A program made the position numbers and the translations under genes. DNA of 64,000 bases from positions 186,001 through 250,000 of the forward strand of contig NZ_CP117780.1 in NCBI RefSeq assembly GCF_028657905.1. Reading direction: 5' to 3'. This document shows, piece after piece, positions 55,501-64,000 of the stretch (the first letter of the stretch is position 1; every line of letters begins with the position of its first letter). Source of the DNA: Burkholderia sp. FERM BP-3421. Its GTDB lineage: Bacteria > Pseudomonadota > Gammaproteobacteria > Burkholderiales > Burkholderiaceae. A model generated the notes under the pieces. The model made no database searches, was not told the DNA's origin, and was given only the letters and a program-made list of their open reading frames with translations.

Positions 55501-56676
55501 TTACTGATACGTCATGGTGAAGGTCAACACCGCATTCGCACTGCCGGGCGTCACGCTGGCAGCCGTCTGGTAGTACGCGGCCGTGAGCGGGATCGTGTAG
55601 GAACCGCCCGTCGTCTTGCTGTAGCTCGTCAGTGTGTACTGCGTGTTGTATTTCAGCGGATTGCCGCTGCCGTCCTTCAGTTGCAAACCGATGCCAGTGG
55701 CCGTCGAACCGCTCGACAGCGCCAGCACCCCATTCGTGGCGTCGAGCACGGCATTGACCGGAATGAACTGATACTGGATCGAGTTCAGCCCCGTCGGACA
55801 GGCATTGACCGCCACGTTGAATGCCTTGGCCGGCGTGCTGATCGAGCCGATGCCCTTGAAGGCCGACTGCATGTACGAACCCATGGTGACCGTCACGTTC
55901 GGCGTGATGCACGCCGCCACGGTGACGGTGGTCGAGGACAGCGAAAACGACACTTGATTCGAGGTAGCGATCGTAAACGCACTCCCGCTGGTCTTCGTCG
56001 CTGACGCCCCCACGAACAGCGCGTTGCCCGTCACTGTGCCCGGCGTGATGGGACCGGTCTTGACCAGCGCCGCCTGGGCCTGGCCACCGTTGGTGACCGT
56101 GTAAGTAGCACCGGTTGTGTTGCAAACGATCCCCATCCAAGGAGAGGGATACGACGAACTTGGCGTTCCGAGATCCTGCCATGGCTGCCATGCACAACCG
56201 TTCGCGTAGGTACGCGTGCCGATCGCAATGCCAACGCCAGGCACATTCGTATTCCAGACGGTATAAGTCCCGCCATTCGGCCCGGGCACGGTCATGCCGG
56301 ACTTGGTCATCGACATCGGGTTGAAGAGCATACCTGCGACCACAACACCCGATACCGAGCAAGAGTAATAGTTGCTGGTGGCCGGGGTACTGGCCCACGC
56401 GGTCAGCACCGTGCCGACCGCGGCGTCGCGCGGCACCGTCACGGAAGTCGCCATCGGGATCGTCACCGTCTGCGCCGTTCCCGAGCAATTGATCGTCTGG
56501 GCGAATACCGTGCGCGCCCCCAAGCCGAGCATCAGCACGGCCATCGTCAACAGCCAGAATGCCAGGCGGCCAAACCCTCGCGCCGTTTTCGCCTGCCGGC
56601 GCGCCGCGGCCGACTGCTCATTCCGTTGCGCGCTCGTCCCCGTGTCCGACGCACCGGCTCCGCTTATTGGGTGCAT
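55501..56676 (-). CDS. Fimbrial tip adhesin, first copy of the pilus operon
   Basis: This 391-residue FimH/MrkD-type two-domain adhesin has a signal sequence at about 35-60 (AFWLLTMAVLMLGLGARTVFA). The N-terminal domain has INCSGTAQTVTIPMATSV, YYSCSVSG and a Trp-rich segment (NGCAWQPWQDLG). The C-terminal pilin domain is nearly the same as in the downstream copy. Start ATG 56676 overlaps the end of the usher gene by 13 bp in another frame. The long polar stretch before the signal helix is unusual, so a later start is possible. It is probably placed at the pilus tip to bind host or environmental glycans. Confidence 0.83.
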   Translation of the reverse strand: MHPISGAGASDTGTSAQRNEQSAAARRQAKTARGFGRLAFWLLTMAVLMLGLGARTVFAQTINCSGTAQTVTIPMATSVTVPRDAAVGTVLTAWASTPATSNYYSCSVSGVVVAGMLFNPMSMTKSGMTVPGPNGGTYTVWNTNVPGVGIAIGTRTYANGCAWQPWQDLGTPSSSYPSPWMGIVCNTTGATYTVTNGGQAQAALVKTGPITPGTVTGNALFVGASATKTSGSAFTIATSNQVSFSLSSTTVTVAACITPNVTVTMGSYMQSAFKGIGSISTPAKAFNVAVNACPTGLNSIQYQFIPVNAVLDATNGVLALSSGSTATGIGLQLKDGSGNPLKYNTQYTLTSYSKTTGGSYTIPLTAAYYQTAASVTPGSANAVLTFTMTYQ

Positions 56677-59209
56677 ACCGCCTCCGCATCCGTCCAGCGC
56701 TGCTTGCTCGACTTGTCGGCCATCGGCAGCGTGTATGTCAGCGAGCACGCCTCGCCGGCCGTATCGCCCCACTTCACCTGCAGGGTGCCGGTATCGGTCT
56801 TCACGCCGCGCAGCACGACGCGGCCTTCCTGCGCCACCGTGCCGACGTTCTGCCCCGCCGCATCGCTCACTTCCGCGCCGAACGGAACCGGCTCGCCACC
56901 GGCCATGCGCGCGCGCAGGATCACCGCGCGCCCGCCGCCCTCGGTCTCGAACTTCAGGCGCACCACCGCGCCCGCGGTCGGCGCCACGTGCTGGGCGCTC
57001 GACTTCAGCTCGACGCTCATCGGCACGCCCTTCGGATCGATCTCCACCTCGTTGGTCGAGAACGGCGTCAGATACGACACCAGCGCATGGCCGAACGGAT
57101 CGATGCGCAGGCCGCTGCCGGACGTCACGCGCGCCCCGCCCGCGTCCTTGGCCTCGATGATCGCCACCGTGTCGCCCATCGTCGGCGTGAAGGCCACGCC
57201 GCCGGCGTACGCCACCATGCCGCCCGAGATGCCGCCGCCGTACTGCGTGAATCCGGTGCCCTTCGAGGCATTGCCCATGAAGGTCGCATACGGCGACAGG
57301 TAGGACAGGTTGCCGCCCACGTTGGTGGTCGTCTGCGCGCCGCCGCTGGTGTGGCCGACGTTCACGCCGTAGCTGAGCGCGTTGTCGACGCCGAGCGAGC
57401 CCGTCATCGATTGCTGGACCAGCGTCGAACCGTTGGAGTCGTGCTGCAGGCTGGTCGACGCATACACCGTGTGCGAGCCGAGGTTCAGCGGGATCGACAG
57501 GTTCAGCATGAAGCGGTTGTCCCAGCGATTCTGCGTCACGTCGAATTGACGAGACGCCGACACGCCGTAGTTGATGCGCCGGAAATTATTGTTGTAGCCG
57601 GCCTGGAATTGGGTGTCGTTGCCGGCGCGATTCCAGTAGTTGACGGTCGAGCCCGACAGGTAGAACGAACCCCATCCTTCCGGCAGGCTCTGGTTCAGCG
57701 TGACCTGGAACTGGCCGCGACGCACGCCGCCCGACAGCAAATTGTTGACGCCGCCCGTCAGCTGACCGCGCAGCTGCATCGCATCCTGCAGGCCGAGGTA
57801 GCCGCTGCTCGAATAGCGATAGGCCGCCACGGCAATATTCGTGCTCGTCGGACTGATCAGCTTGCTGTACGAGACCTTCACGCTCTGACCGTGACGCGTG
57901 CCCGTGCCGGGTACATCGGTGTTGGCCTGCGTGATGTCGACCGCGAACGCGCCCAGCTCGGTATTGAGCGCAGCGCCGACCAGGCCGGCCACGTAGCCGG
58001 GCGCGGCCGTCACGCCGCCGTAGCCGGTGAGCAGGTTGGTGAAACCGTGCTGCACCGTCGCCTGGAACAACGCCGGCTTGCCCGAGAACAGCGCGTTGCG
58101 GTACTGGCCGCCCGTCACGCTGAAGTGCGTGACGCCGGGGCGCAGCGAATTGACGGCCGACGCATACGGCACCTTGAAGGTGTGGATGCTGCCGTCGGCC
58201 TCGGTCACGACGACATCGAGGTCGCCGCCATAACCGGTCGGATAGAGATCGTCGATCACGAACGGACCGGTCGCGACGTTGGTGCTGTAGATGATGTTGC
58301 CGTTCTGGCGCACCTGCACGAGCGCGTTGCTGTTGGCGATGCCGTGGATGGTCGGCGCATATCCGCGCTGCGATTCCGGATACATGCGCTCGTCGCTCGA
58401 GAGCTGCACGCCGCGAAAACCCACGCTGTCGAACATCGTGCCGTCGGTGAACGCGTCGCCGATCACCAGTTGCGCCTTCAGAGACGCGATCGAGCGCTGC
58501 AGGCTGGTCTGCACGCTCTGGTAGTGCGAACCGCCGTGCGTATCGTAGGTGTAGTTGCCGTTGTGGCGGAAGCGCCAGGGCCCGACGTTGAAGCCGGCGG
58601 TCAGGCCCAGGTAGGCCTGGGTCGACGACGTGCCCTGGTTCTCGGCGCGATAGATATTGCCGTTGTACGACAGCAGCGCGGCCGGCACGCCCTCGTCCCA
58701 GTAGCGCGGGTCCACGTAGCCGCGCGCATCGCGGCTCAGCGCGGCCTGCGGGACACTGACGTCGAGCCGCTGCTCGCCGTTGTCGAAGGTGGCGACGGCG
58801 TCCGGCACCAGCATGCCGATCATCAGGCAGGCCTGGCTGCTGTCCGTCAGCATGTGCGTCGCCTCGGGCGACAGCTTCGCGAGATCCACCCCGACCTGCT
58901 GCAACAGCTCGCGATCGAAGCAGGGCTGGACGTTGTTCGGATTGTTGCCCACCGGACGCAGCGTGATGCCGGCGCGACCGATCCAGTTCGTGTTGACGAA
59001 GAGGTCGACGCGGTACGCACCCGGCATCGCGGCATTCCCCTCTTTTCGAAGCGGCTCACATCCACCCGCGCACCGCCAGGATGCTGCAGGAACATGTCGT
59101 CGAACTGGACTTCCGCCACTTGCGTGGCGTCCGGGATGGCTGCCATCGCGCCCATCGACGCGAACACGGACAGCACGAGCAGCATGCTCTGGCGCGGACG
59201 CCAGTACAT
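56664..59209 (-). pseudogene. Outer-membrane usher of the chaperone-usher pilus, one frameshift
   Basis: Ushers form the outer-membrane pore that assembles pili. The main frame (787 residues) has plug and barrel landmarks (GPFVIDDLYPTGYGGDLDV, VPYASAVNSLRPG) and the two C-terminal domains (GHALVSYLTPFSTNEVEID, ending EACSLTYTLPMADKS). The signal peptide and N-terminal domain lie in another frame upstream: MLLVLSVFASMGAMAAIPD, VQFDDMFLQHPGGARVDVSRFEKRG. One G more in a GGGG run near 59050 joins them as FEKRGNAAMPGAYRVDL, the family's usual sequence. ATG 59209 is one possible start; a GTG at 59242 is also in frame. The total is about 845 residues, normal for ushers. The break is probably a homopolymer error. 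Confidence 0.85.
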
Positions 59210-59362
59210 GGTCCGCGGCAAGCGAGATATACGTTGAATCACGATAGACAGCCGAGCATAAGCGAGCCCGCGCCCTGCCCGTCCGGGCATGCGTGGTCTT
59301 GCAATGAAAAGGAGAGCGCGCGCTATCCGCGCCTCGCGCAATGGAAGATGGTCAGCAGTGCA

Positions 59363-60133
59363 TCACGGCGACGTCGCCGCAGCGCCGGATCGCAACGGCG
59401 TCTCGCCGCTGACCGCGCCGCCATAGTCATTGAGTGACGTGTAGTGCACGCGAGCGCCCGCCGCGTCGGGAACGTCGCCCTTCAGCGGGAAGGCGCGCGT
59501 CTCGCCCGGCCCGACCATGCCGCCGTCGTCGAAAGCCGCGCTGCGGTCGCCCAACTGCACGCTGATCGCGGTCAGCGACACGTGGAACGGGGTCGGGTTA
59601 TGCGCTTCGATGGCCGGCTTGCCGTCGACCTGCGTGAGGCGCCAGGTGAGCTGCGCCGGCATCCGCGGGCGAGCCCTGAGCGTATCCGGTCGATAGAACA
59701 CCTTGATGCGCGAACGGAATGCGAGCTGCACCCGGTTCATGTCCGCGTCGGCTGCGCTCGGCTTGGGGGGCACTTCGAGCACGTTGAGCCAGAACACCGA
59801 CTCGCGATCCTGCGGCATCGGCTCGCCGGTATAGACGATTCGCAGCGTCTGCGACTTCGACGGATCGATTCGCGCGATCGGCGGTGTGACGGTGAATGGA
59901 ACCTTGATCGTGGACGGCGCGCTGTGCACGTCGCCTGTATCGACCCATGACTGCACGAGCGCCGGCGCCTGGCCTGCGTTCGACAGTTTGAGCGTGACCT
60001 CGGACTCGCTCGCGCCGTAGATCACGCGCGTGCCGCCGATCACCACGGAAGCGTCGGCGGGCGTTGCCAATTGGCTGAACCACGCGATACACGCGGAGGC
60101 GATCGCAAATCGTAGTGCTTGACGGAACTTCAT
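59363..60133 (-). CDS. PapD-type periplasmic pilus chaperone
   Basis: The 256-residue chaperone has a signal peptide (FAIASACIAWFSQLATPADA) and two immunoglobulin-like domains. The first shows VVIGGTRVIYGASESEVTLKLSN, FTVTPPIARIDPSKSQTLRI and the family motif ESVFWLNVLEVPP; the G1-like strand is NRVQLAFRSRIKVFYRP. The second domain runs from about 160 (NPTPFHVSLTAISV). It caps subunits by donor-strand complementation and hands them to the usher, whose gene follows. It lies 82 bp after the pilin gene. Confidence 0.92.
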   Translation of the reverse strand: MKFRQALRFAIASACIAWFSQLATPADASVVIGGTRVIYGASESEVTLKLSNAGQAPALVQSWVDTGDVHSAPSTIKVPFTVTPPIARIDPSKSQTLRIVYTGEPMPQDRESVFWLNVLEVPPKPSAADADMNRVQLAFRSRIKVFYRPDTLRARPRMPAQLTWRLTQVDGKPAIEAHNPTPFHVSLTAISVQLGDRSAAFDDGGMVGPGETRAFPLKGDVPDAAGARVHYTSLNDYGGAVSGETPLRSGAAATSP

Positions 60134-60215
60134 GGTCTTAACCAGTGCGTGTGAAATGGGAGGAGTGAATACGAATCACCCCATCCCTTATTATTATGTA
60201 AAGCTAATTAATTAT

Positions 60216-60758
60216 TTACTGATAAATGAGCGAGTACGTCACGCTCGACGTTGCCGCGCCAGCCGTTGCGGCGCCGGTGGCGACATACTGCGCGTAGTAC
60301 GCGAGCGTGGCCGCGCCGGCGGAGCTGATCGCGACCGACTTCGAGTTTTGCGAAGCGTCCGCCGCGCCGACCTTGATCGTCGAGAAATCGCTGTTCAGCA
60401 GGCCGATCTCGACGTTGGTCGCGCCGCCCGTGGTCAGGACCAGGTTGCCGGTGGCGGTGTCGACCGTCGGGCCCGGTTCGAAGTAGGTGTGGACATTGCC
60501 CGATGCCGGCGTGCAGGCCGTCAGCGCGACAGTGAACGGCGTGGCGCCGGCGACCTTGCCAGCGGCAGGCAGCGCGCTGGTCGACACTTGCGGCAGCGTG
60601 ACCGTGAAGTTGTTCGAGCCGCTGCCGTTGCCGTTGATCGTGCAGGTTTGCGCGGTGATGCTGCCGTTGAACGTGATCGTGCCGTCACTGGCGGAGGCGA
60701 TTTGCGAAGCGGTGGCGGCGCCCACGAGCAGCAGGGCGGGAATGATTTTGGTTTGCAT
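60216..60758 (-). CDS. Major fimbrial pilin (type 1 FimA family)
   Basis: The 180-residue pilin has a signal peptide (IIPALLLVGAATASQIASA) and the pattern GTITFNGSITAQTCTINGNG, with Cys in the first strand. A second Cys lies in VALTACTPASG, forming the usual disulfide, and the terminal strand is SVTYSLIYQ. It is the first gene of the pilus operon and so probably the shaft subunit made in largest amount. The stop is TAA followed by an AT-rich stretch before the chaperone gene, which could lower downstream expression, though I see no firm terminator. Confidence 0.92.
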   Translation of the reverse strand: MQTKIIPALLLVGAATASQIASASDGTITFNGSITAQTCTINGNGSGSNNFTVTLPQVSTSALPAAGKVAGATPFTVALTACTPASGNVHTYFEPGPTVDTATGNLVLTTGGATNVEIGLLNSDFSTIKVGAADASQNSKSVAISSAGAATLAYYAQYVATGAATAGAATSSVTYSLIYQ

Positions 60759-61149
60759 GGTCTTTTATTTCAGATGCGATATGAATTGATATACGACGCC
60801 GCGGTATTCATTTAATAACGTCGTGCGCCATCCGGCGGCAACCCCGAATCAAACCTTGCATTGCGATCAATGCATTGCTTTCAAGACGGCAGCGCTTGGA
60901 CAAACGAATCGTAGCGAGACCACCCCCCCACAAAATGAACTATTGTCACTGAGCAGAGCAAGTGAGCCGATCCGCGGCGCCGTGGGTGATTGAAGGGGCA
61001 GAAGACTGCGACTGGCAGCGTGTCGCCGCCGCGGGGTCTGACCGTCTGGAATAGCGCACGCATCACACATCGGGCTGAAACAGCCTTCCAAACGCACCGC
61101 GCCGTCGGCACACCTGAGAAGAATGATTGACGATCATGGGGACCGAATA
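60759..61149. other. Divergent intergenic region, pilus operon and secreted protein
   Basis: This 391-bp region lies between the pilin start (minus) and the secreted-protein start (plus) and should contain both promoters. Small frames at 60867-61111 are open but lack protein-like features. No operator that I can name was seen. Confidence 0.45.
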
Positions 61150-61632
61150 ATGCAATACCTCGTCTCGGCGCTGGCGTTGTTTTTTGTCACTCATGCCTGG
61201 GCCGGGAAAGATCCGGAAATCAGCAGCGACAGTCAGATTCGATCGTTCCTGGGCAGCCCGGGCGTGCAGAACTTCAACTACCCCGACCCAACCCACTGGA
61301 AAAGCTACCGGAAATACATCCAGCTCGGCACCTGGATGCCCGACGGGTCATGCCGATACCGCTACGAATCGATCAGTTCGTCGAAGCAGGCATTCGTGCG
61401 GAAGGCGATTGCCGTCGATCGGGCCGGCTGTCGGTCGCTCATGCTCGAAGGCGTGCCGGACGACGCCACCCTTGCCCAGTGGAAACAGATACAGCAGGCC
61501 ATCCACCCGGGATCGAGGCTGCCGGGGCAGACCGCCGGCAAGACCGTCACGATCCGTCAAGACACCACGTCGGGCGCGCAGAGGCTCATCAACCGGAATT
61601 CCGCCGTGAGCACTTCAATCCTGGCTGGGTGA
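61150..61632 (+). CDS. Small secreted hypothetical protein
   Basis: The 160-residue exported protein has a signal peptide (MQYLVSALALFFVTHAWA). ATG 61150 is preferred to 61123 because the signal starts there and GGGGA lies nine bases upstream. The mature part has a Tyr/Trp-rich core (FNYPDPTHWKSYRKYIQLG, WMPDGSCRYRYESIS) with two cysteines (SCRY and AGCRS) that could pair. The C-terminal quarter is polar. I do not recognise the family. The next gene downstream also encodes a secreted protein, about 240 bp on, so the two may be co-expressed. Confidence 0.6.
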   Translation: MQYLVSALALFFVTHAWAGKDPEISSDSQIRSFLGSPGVQNFNYPDPTHWKSYRKYIQLGTWMPDGSCRYRYESISSSKQAFVRKAIAVDRAGCRSLMLEGVPDDATLAQWKQIQQAIHPGSRLPGQTAGKTVTIRQDTTSGAQRLINRNSAVSTSILAG

Positions 61633-61869
61633 TCGCGCTTCGTGGGCGATCACGGCCCGCGTGATGGGCCTCGATCCGAGCAACGCATGCGCCACGGCGC
61701 GGAGCAGATCTTCGCGCGGCGGCAAGCCGACGCATCGACATTCGGGGCGGCATACTCCGCATGGCGTCCGATGCAAACGCAACGCCGTCGCCGATCCCGA
61801 CCGCCAATACTGAACCAAACCGACGCCATCGCAATCAGAAGACCTGACCGCAAAACTCGAGGAATGTCC

Positions 61870-62850
61870 ATGCCGCCATCCAGACCCGCATCGCTGAAGC
61901 GGTGCATCGCCGCTGCCTGCTTCACGCTATCCGCCCTGTCCGGGCAAGCGAGCGCGGCGCCCGTGCGAAATTTTCTCTATGCCAGCGCCGGCGACCTGAG
62001 GCAGATCGACGCGATGATCAAGCGGCCGGAGATCGAAGGCGTCCAGGTCGTATACAACTGGAAGGCCATCGAGACGAGCAAGGGGCAATACGATTTCTCG
62101 CAGATCGAACAGGATCTCCATTACCTCGGCGGCTTGAACAGGAAGCTGTTCATCCAGATCCAGGATCGCTTCTTTGAACCGCAGGCCCGGAACGTGCCGG
62201 CCTACCTGCTGCAGGATCCGGTGTATCGAGGCGGTCTCGCGCCGCAGTACGACAACCCCGGGGAAAACCGCCCCGTCGGCAACGGCTGGGTCGCGCTGCA
62301 ATGGAACGGGGCGGTGCAGGAACGCTACCAGCAACTGCTGGCTGCATTGGCCAAGCAGTTCGACGGTCGCGTGATGGGCATCAACCTGCCGGAGACGTCC
62401 GTCGATCTCGACATGAAGCGCGACAAGACCGGCTTCAACTGCGACAAGTATTTCGACGCCACGCTGGGAAATCTCGACTTTGCGAGGAAGGCATTCCACA
62501 AGTCCTACGTCGTCCAGTACGTCAACTTCTGGCCATGCGAGTGGAACAACGACCATCGATACATGTCCCGCCTGTTTTCATTCGCGAGCAAGAACGATAT
62601 CGGGCTCGGCGGGCCGGACATCGTGCCCTGGAAGAAAGGCCAGATGAAAAATTCCTACCCGTTCTTCCATCAGTACAAGGGCAAGCTCGCCCTCGTCGCG
62701 ATGGCGGTCCAGGAACCGACCTTGACCTATACCAATCCCAAGACCCGCAAGCCCTTCACGCGCGGTGAGTTCGTGGACTACGCACAGGACTATCTGGGCG
62801 CCGACATCATCTTCTGGAGTACGGCGGCTCCCTGGTTGCAGGAAAAGTAG
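61870..62850 (+). CDS. Secreted TIM-barrel, glycoside hydrolase-like protein
   Basis: The exported protein (about 326 residues) has a signal peptide (CIAAACFTLSALSGQASA). I prefer ATG 61870, which leaves normal spacing from GAGG; ATG 61864 is too close. The mature sequence has the look of a (beta/alpha)8 glycosidase: EGVQVVYNWKAIETSKGQYD, KLFIQIQDRFFEP, VMGINLPETSVDL (candidate acid/base Glu), VVQYVNFWPCEWNN, IGLGGPDIVPW, and ALVAMAVQEPTLTY (candidate second Glu), ending with ADIIFWSTAAPW. It is not in a known polysaccharide operon here. The substrate is unknown and the family number is not assigned. Confidence 0.65.
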   Translation: MPPSRPASLKRCIAAACFTLSALSGQASAAPVRNFLYASAGDLRQIDAMIKRPEIEGVQVVYNWKAIETSKGQYDFSQIEQDLHYLGGLNRKLFIQIQDRFFEPQARNVPAYLLQDPVYRGGLAPQYDNPGENRPVGNGWVALQWNGAVQERYQQLLAALAKQFDGRVMGINLPETSVDLDMKRDKTGFNCDKYFDATLGNLDFARKAFHKSYVVQYVNFWPCEWNNDHRYMSRLFSFASKNDIGLGGPDIVPWKKGQMKNSYPFFHQYKGKLALVAMAVQEPTLTYTNPKTRKPFTRGEFVDYAQDYLGADIIFWSTAAPWLQEK

Positions 62851-62955
62851 GCTCGCTCGGGGCGAGCCGGTCCCGGCAAGTCCTTCGATGCGCAAGGCCC
62901 GCTCGAATCACGCCCCCGGCGGCACGCCCCCGGGCCGGGCCGTGAACACTGCGCC

Positions 62956-63290
62956 TCAGCCGCCGGGCGGCCAGAACCGCCCGGCGAGCAGATCGACGAA
63001 GGCGGCCACCTTGGGCGAAAGATGGCGTCTCGTCGGATAGCGCGCATACACGGGGACTTCCGCGCAGGGCCAGTCGCCGAGCAGGTGCAGTAGACGCTTT
63101 CCGCGGATGTCATCGGCGCAGCAAAGCTCGGGCAGGCAGGCGACCCCCACGCCCGCCAAAGCGCCGCAACGCGGCGAGGCCGAGATCCGCCGTATCGGGC
63201 ATCGGCTTCGCGCCGAGGGCAAGGACAGCCGCGCGCTGCGGTCGATCCGACATCTGACCTGGGCGCCAAATCGATGTCCAAGGGCGCGCG
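62956..63290 (-). pseudogene. 3' relic of a LysR-family regulator gene
   Basis: The frame ending at 62956 reads GVGVACLPELCCADDIRGKR, LLHLLGDWPCAEVPVYARYP and TRRHLSPKVAAFVDLLAGRF, the standard end of a LysR effector-binding domain. Upstream of about 63170 the sequence loses a continuous frame (matching pieces such as RALDIDLAPR sit in another frame), and the DNA-binding half is absent, because the SulP gene occupies the next bases. It is a truncated fragment. Confidence 0.7.
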
Positions 63291-63302
63291 GCGCTCGCCC
63301 GC

Positions 63303-64000
63303 TCAGCCCGACGATGCCCGCGCCGAACCACCGGCATCGAACCGGGTTCGCCGCATCGCGTGATACTCGGCGTCGAACTGGAGCGTGATCCCGCGCGCCT
63401 GGCCCTCGACGGCAAAGGCGTCGATCAGCTCGCGCACCGCCGGATCGATGAAATCCGCGCGCGTGGCGTCGACGATGATCGTCGTGTGGTCCGGAATGCC
63501 CTGCAGTTGCGCCTTCAGCTCGACCACCGCAAGAAAGGAGATGTCCTTCCTGAACGACAGCAGCACGTAGTTCTCGTGCCGGACCAGCGTGAACGTGCGG
63601 TGCAGGTACGGCCGCATCGACAGCGCCAGGCTGCACAGCACGCCGAGCACGATGCCGATCAGCAGGTCGGTCGACAGCACCCCCACGACCGTCGCGACGA
63701 ACGGCAGGAACCGATGGGGCCCCTTGCGCGCCATCTCGACGAACAGCGCGGGCCTGGCGAGCTTCGCGCCGGTGACGATCAGGACGGCCGCCAGACAGGC
63801 GAGCGGAATCATGTTGAGCACGCCGGTCAACAGCAGCACGCTCAGCAGCAGCAGCACGCCGTGCAGTATCGCCGACAGACGCGTCTGCCCGCCCGCATGG
63901 ACATTCACCGAGCTGCGCACGATGACCGAGGTGATCGGCAGCGCACCGAGCGCGCCCGCGAGCAGGTTGCCGACGCCCTGCGCCCGCAGTTCCCGGTCGG
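63303..64000 (-). CDS. SulP-family anion transporter with STAS domain, C-terminal part
   Basis: This is the C-terminal portion of a SulP permease; the start lies beyond the window. The visible part begins RELRAQGVGNLLAGALGALP and ITSVIVRSSVNVHAGGQTRL, the conserved transmembrane signature region. Helices follow (LLLLSVLLLTGVLNMIPLACLAAVLIV shown as a Leu-rich segment, and FLPFVATVVGVLSTDLLIGI), then the cytosolic STAS domain (LAVVELKAQLQGIPDHTTII, VDATRADFIDPAVRELIDAF). The substrate could be sulfate, bicarbonate or a dicarboxylate. The 3' end abuts the LysR relic. Confidence 0.88.
   Translation of the reverse strand, partial: DRELRAQGVGNLLAGALGALPITSVIVRSSVNVHAGGQTRLSAILHGVLLLLSVLLLTGVLNMIPLACLAAVLIVTGAKLARPALFVEMARKGPHRFLPFVATVVGVLSTDLLIGIVLGVLCSLALSMRPYLHRTFTLVRHENYVLLSFRKDISFLAVVELKAQLQGIPDHTTIIVDATRADFIDPAVRELIDAFAVEGQARGITLQFDAEYHAMRRTRFDAGGSARASSG

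Noticed and set aside
60867..61111. Two overlapping 76-codon minus-strand frames upstream of the pilin gene
   Set aside because: They differ only by frame across the same promoter region and show no protein-like pattern.
1..64000. tRNA, rRNA or insertion-sequence elements
   Set aside because: I looked for tRNA-like cloverleaf ends, rRNA signatures and transposase genes with terminal repeats, and found none that I can support by eye.

Overview
The window is high-GC DNA whose gene families point to Burkholderia sensu lato: a complete-looking T6SS locus with the VgrG-DUF2169-pentapeptide-DUF3540-DUF4150 block, a YadA-type trimeric adhesin, a chaperone-usher pilus and a type I PKS cluster. The genus call is inference from gene content, not from a marker gene.

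Layout. (1) 1-21.5 kb, minus strand: one compact type VI secretion operon read tssA-tssB-tssC-hcp-tssE-tssF-tssG-clpV-vgrG-DUF2169-pentapeptide-DUF3540-DUF4150-(half DUF4150)-tssJ-tssK-tssL-tssM. Most junctions are 1-10 bp overlaps. Six genes (tssM, tssL, tssK, clpV, tssG, tssF) are broken by single indels or one nonsense codon, and tssC carries a locally scrambled stretch explained by three homopolymer undercalls. The locus is therefore either decaying or badly polished sequence. (2) 21.7-25.9 kb: a trimeric autotransporter with twelve 210-bp tandem repeats. (3) 26.5-38 kb: an accessory segment of visibly lower GC with an RcsB-like regulator and hybrid kinase, a three-gene saccharopine-reductase-like/DUF2269/DoxX-like operon, an orphan OmpR-type regulator, an RpiR regulator with a two-site palindromic operator, and relics of a YhcG nuclease and a methyltransferase. 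(4) 39-41 kb: a hypothetical protein, a relic of an outer-membrane barrel gene and a cytochrome b561.

(5) 40.8-53.7 kb, minus strand: the most interesting unit. Seven tightly packed genes encode a single-module type I PKS (KS-AT-DH-degenerate ER-KR-ACP, no thioesterase), an alpha-oxoamine synthase, a MECR-type enoyl reductase, an ABC ATPase, an FtsX/LolC-type permease, a LolA-like periplasmic protein and an outer-membrane barrel. My reading is a dedicated factory and envelope export route for a long-chain amino-ketone (sphingoid-like) lipid. (6) 54.2-60.8 kb, minus strand: a chaperone-usher pilus operon (pilin-chaperone-usher-adhesin-adhesin) whose two adhesins share nearly identical C-terminal pilin domains but different N-terminal domains. 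(7) 61-64 kb: two secreted proteins on the plus strand, a LysR relic and the C-terminal part of a SulP transporter that leaves the window.

Several genes probably serve surface interaction (T6SS, adhesin, pilus, the two-component pair). The PKS/AONS/ABC operon is a separate envelope-lipid candidate.
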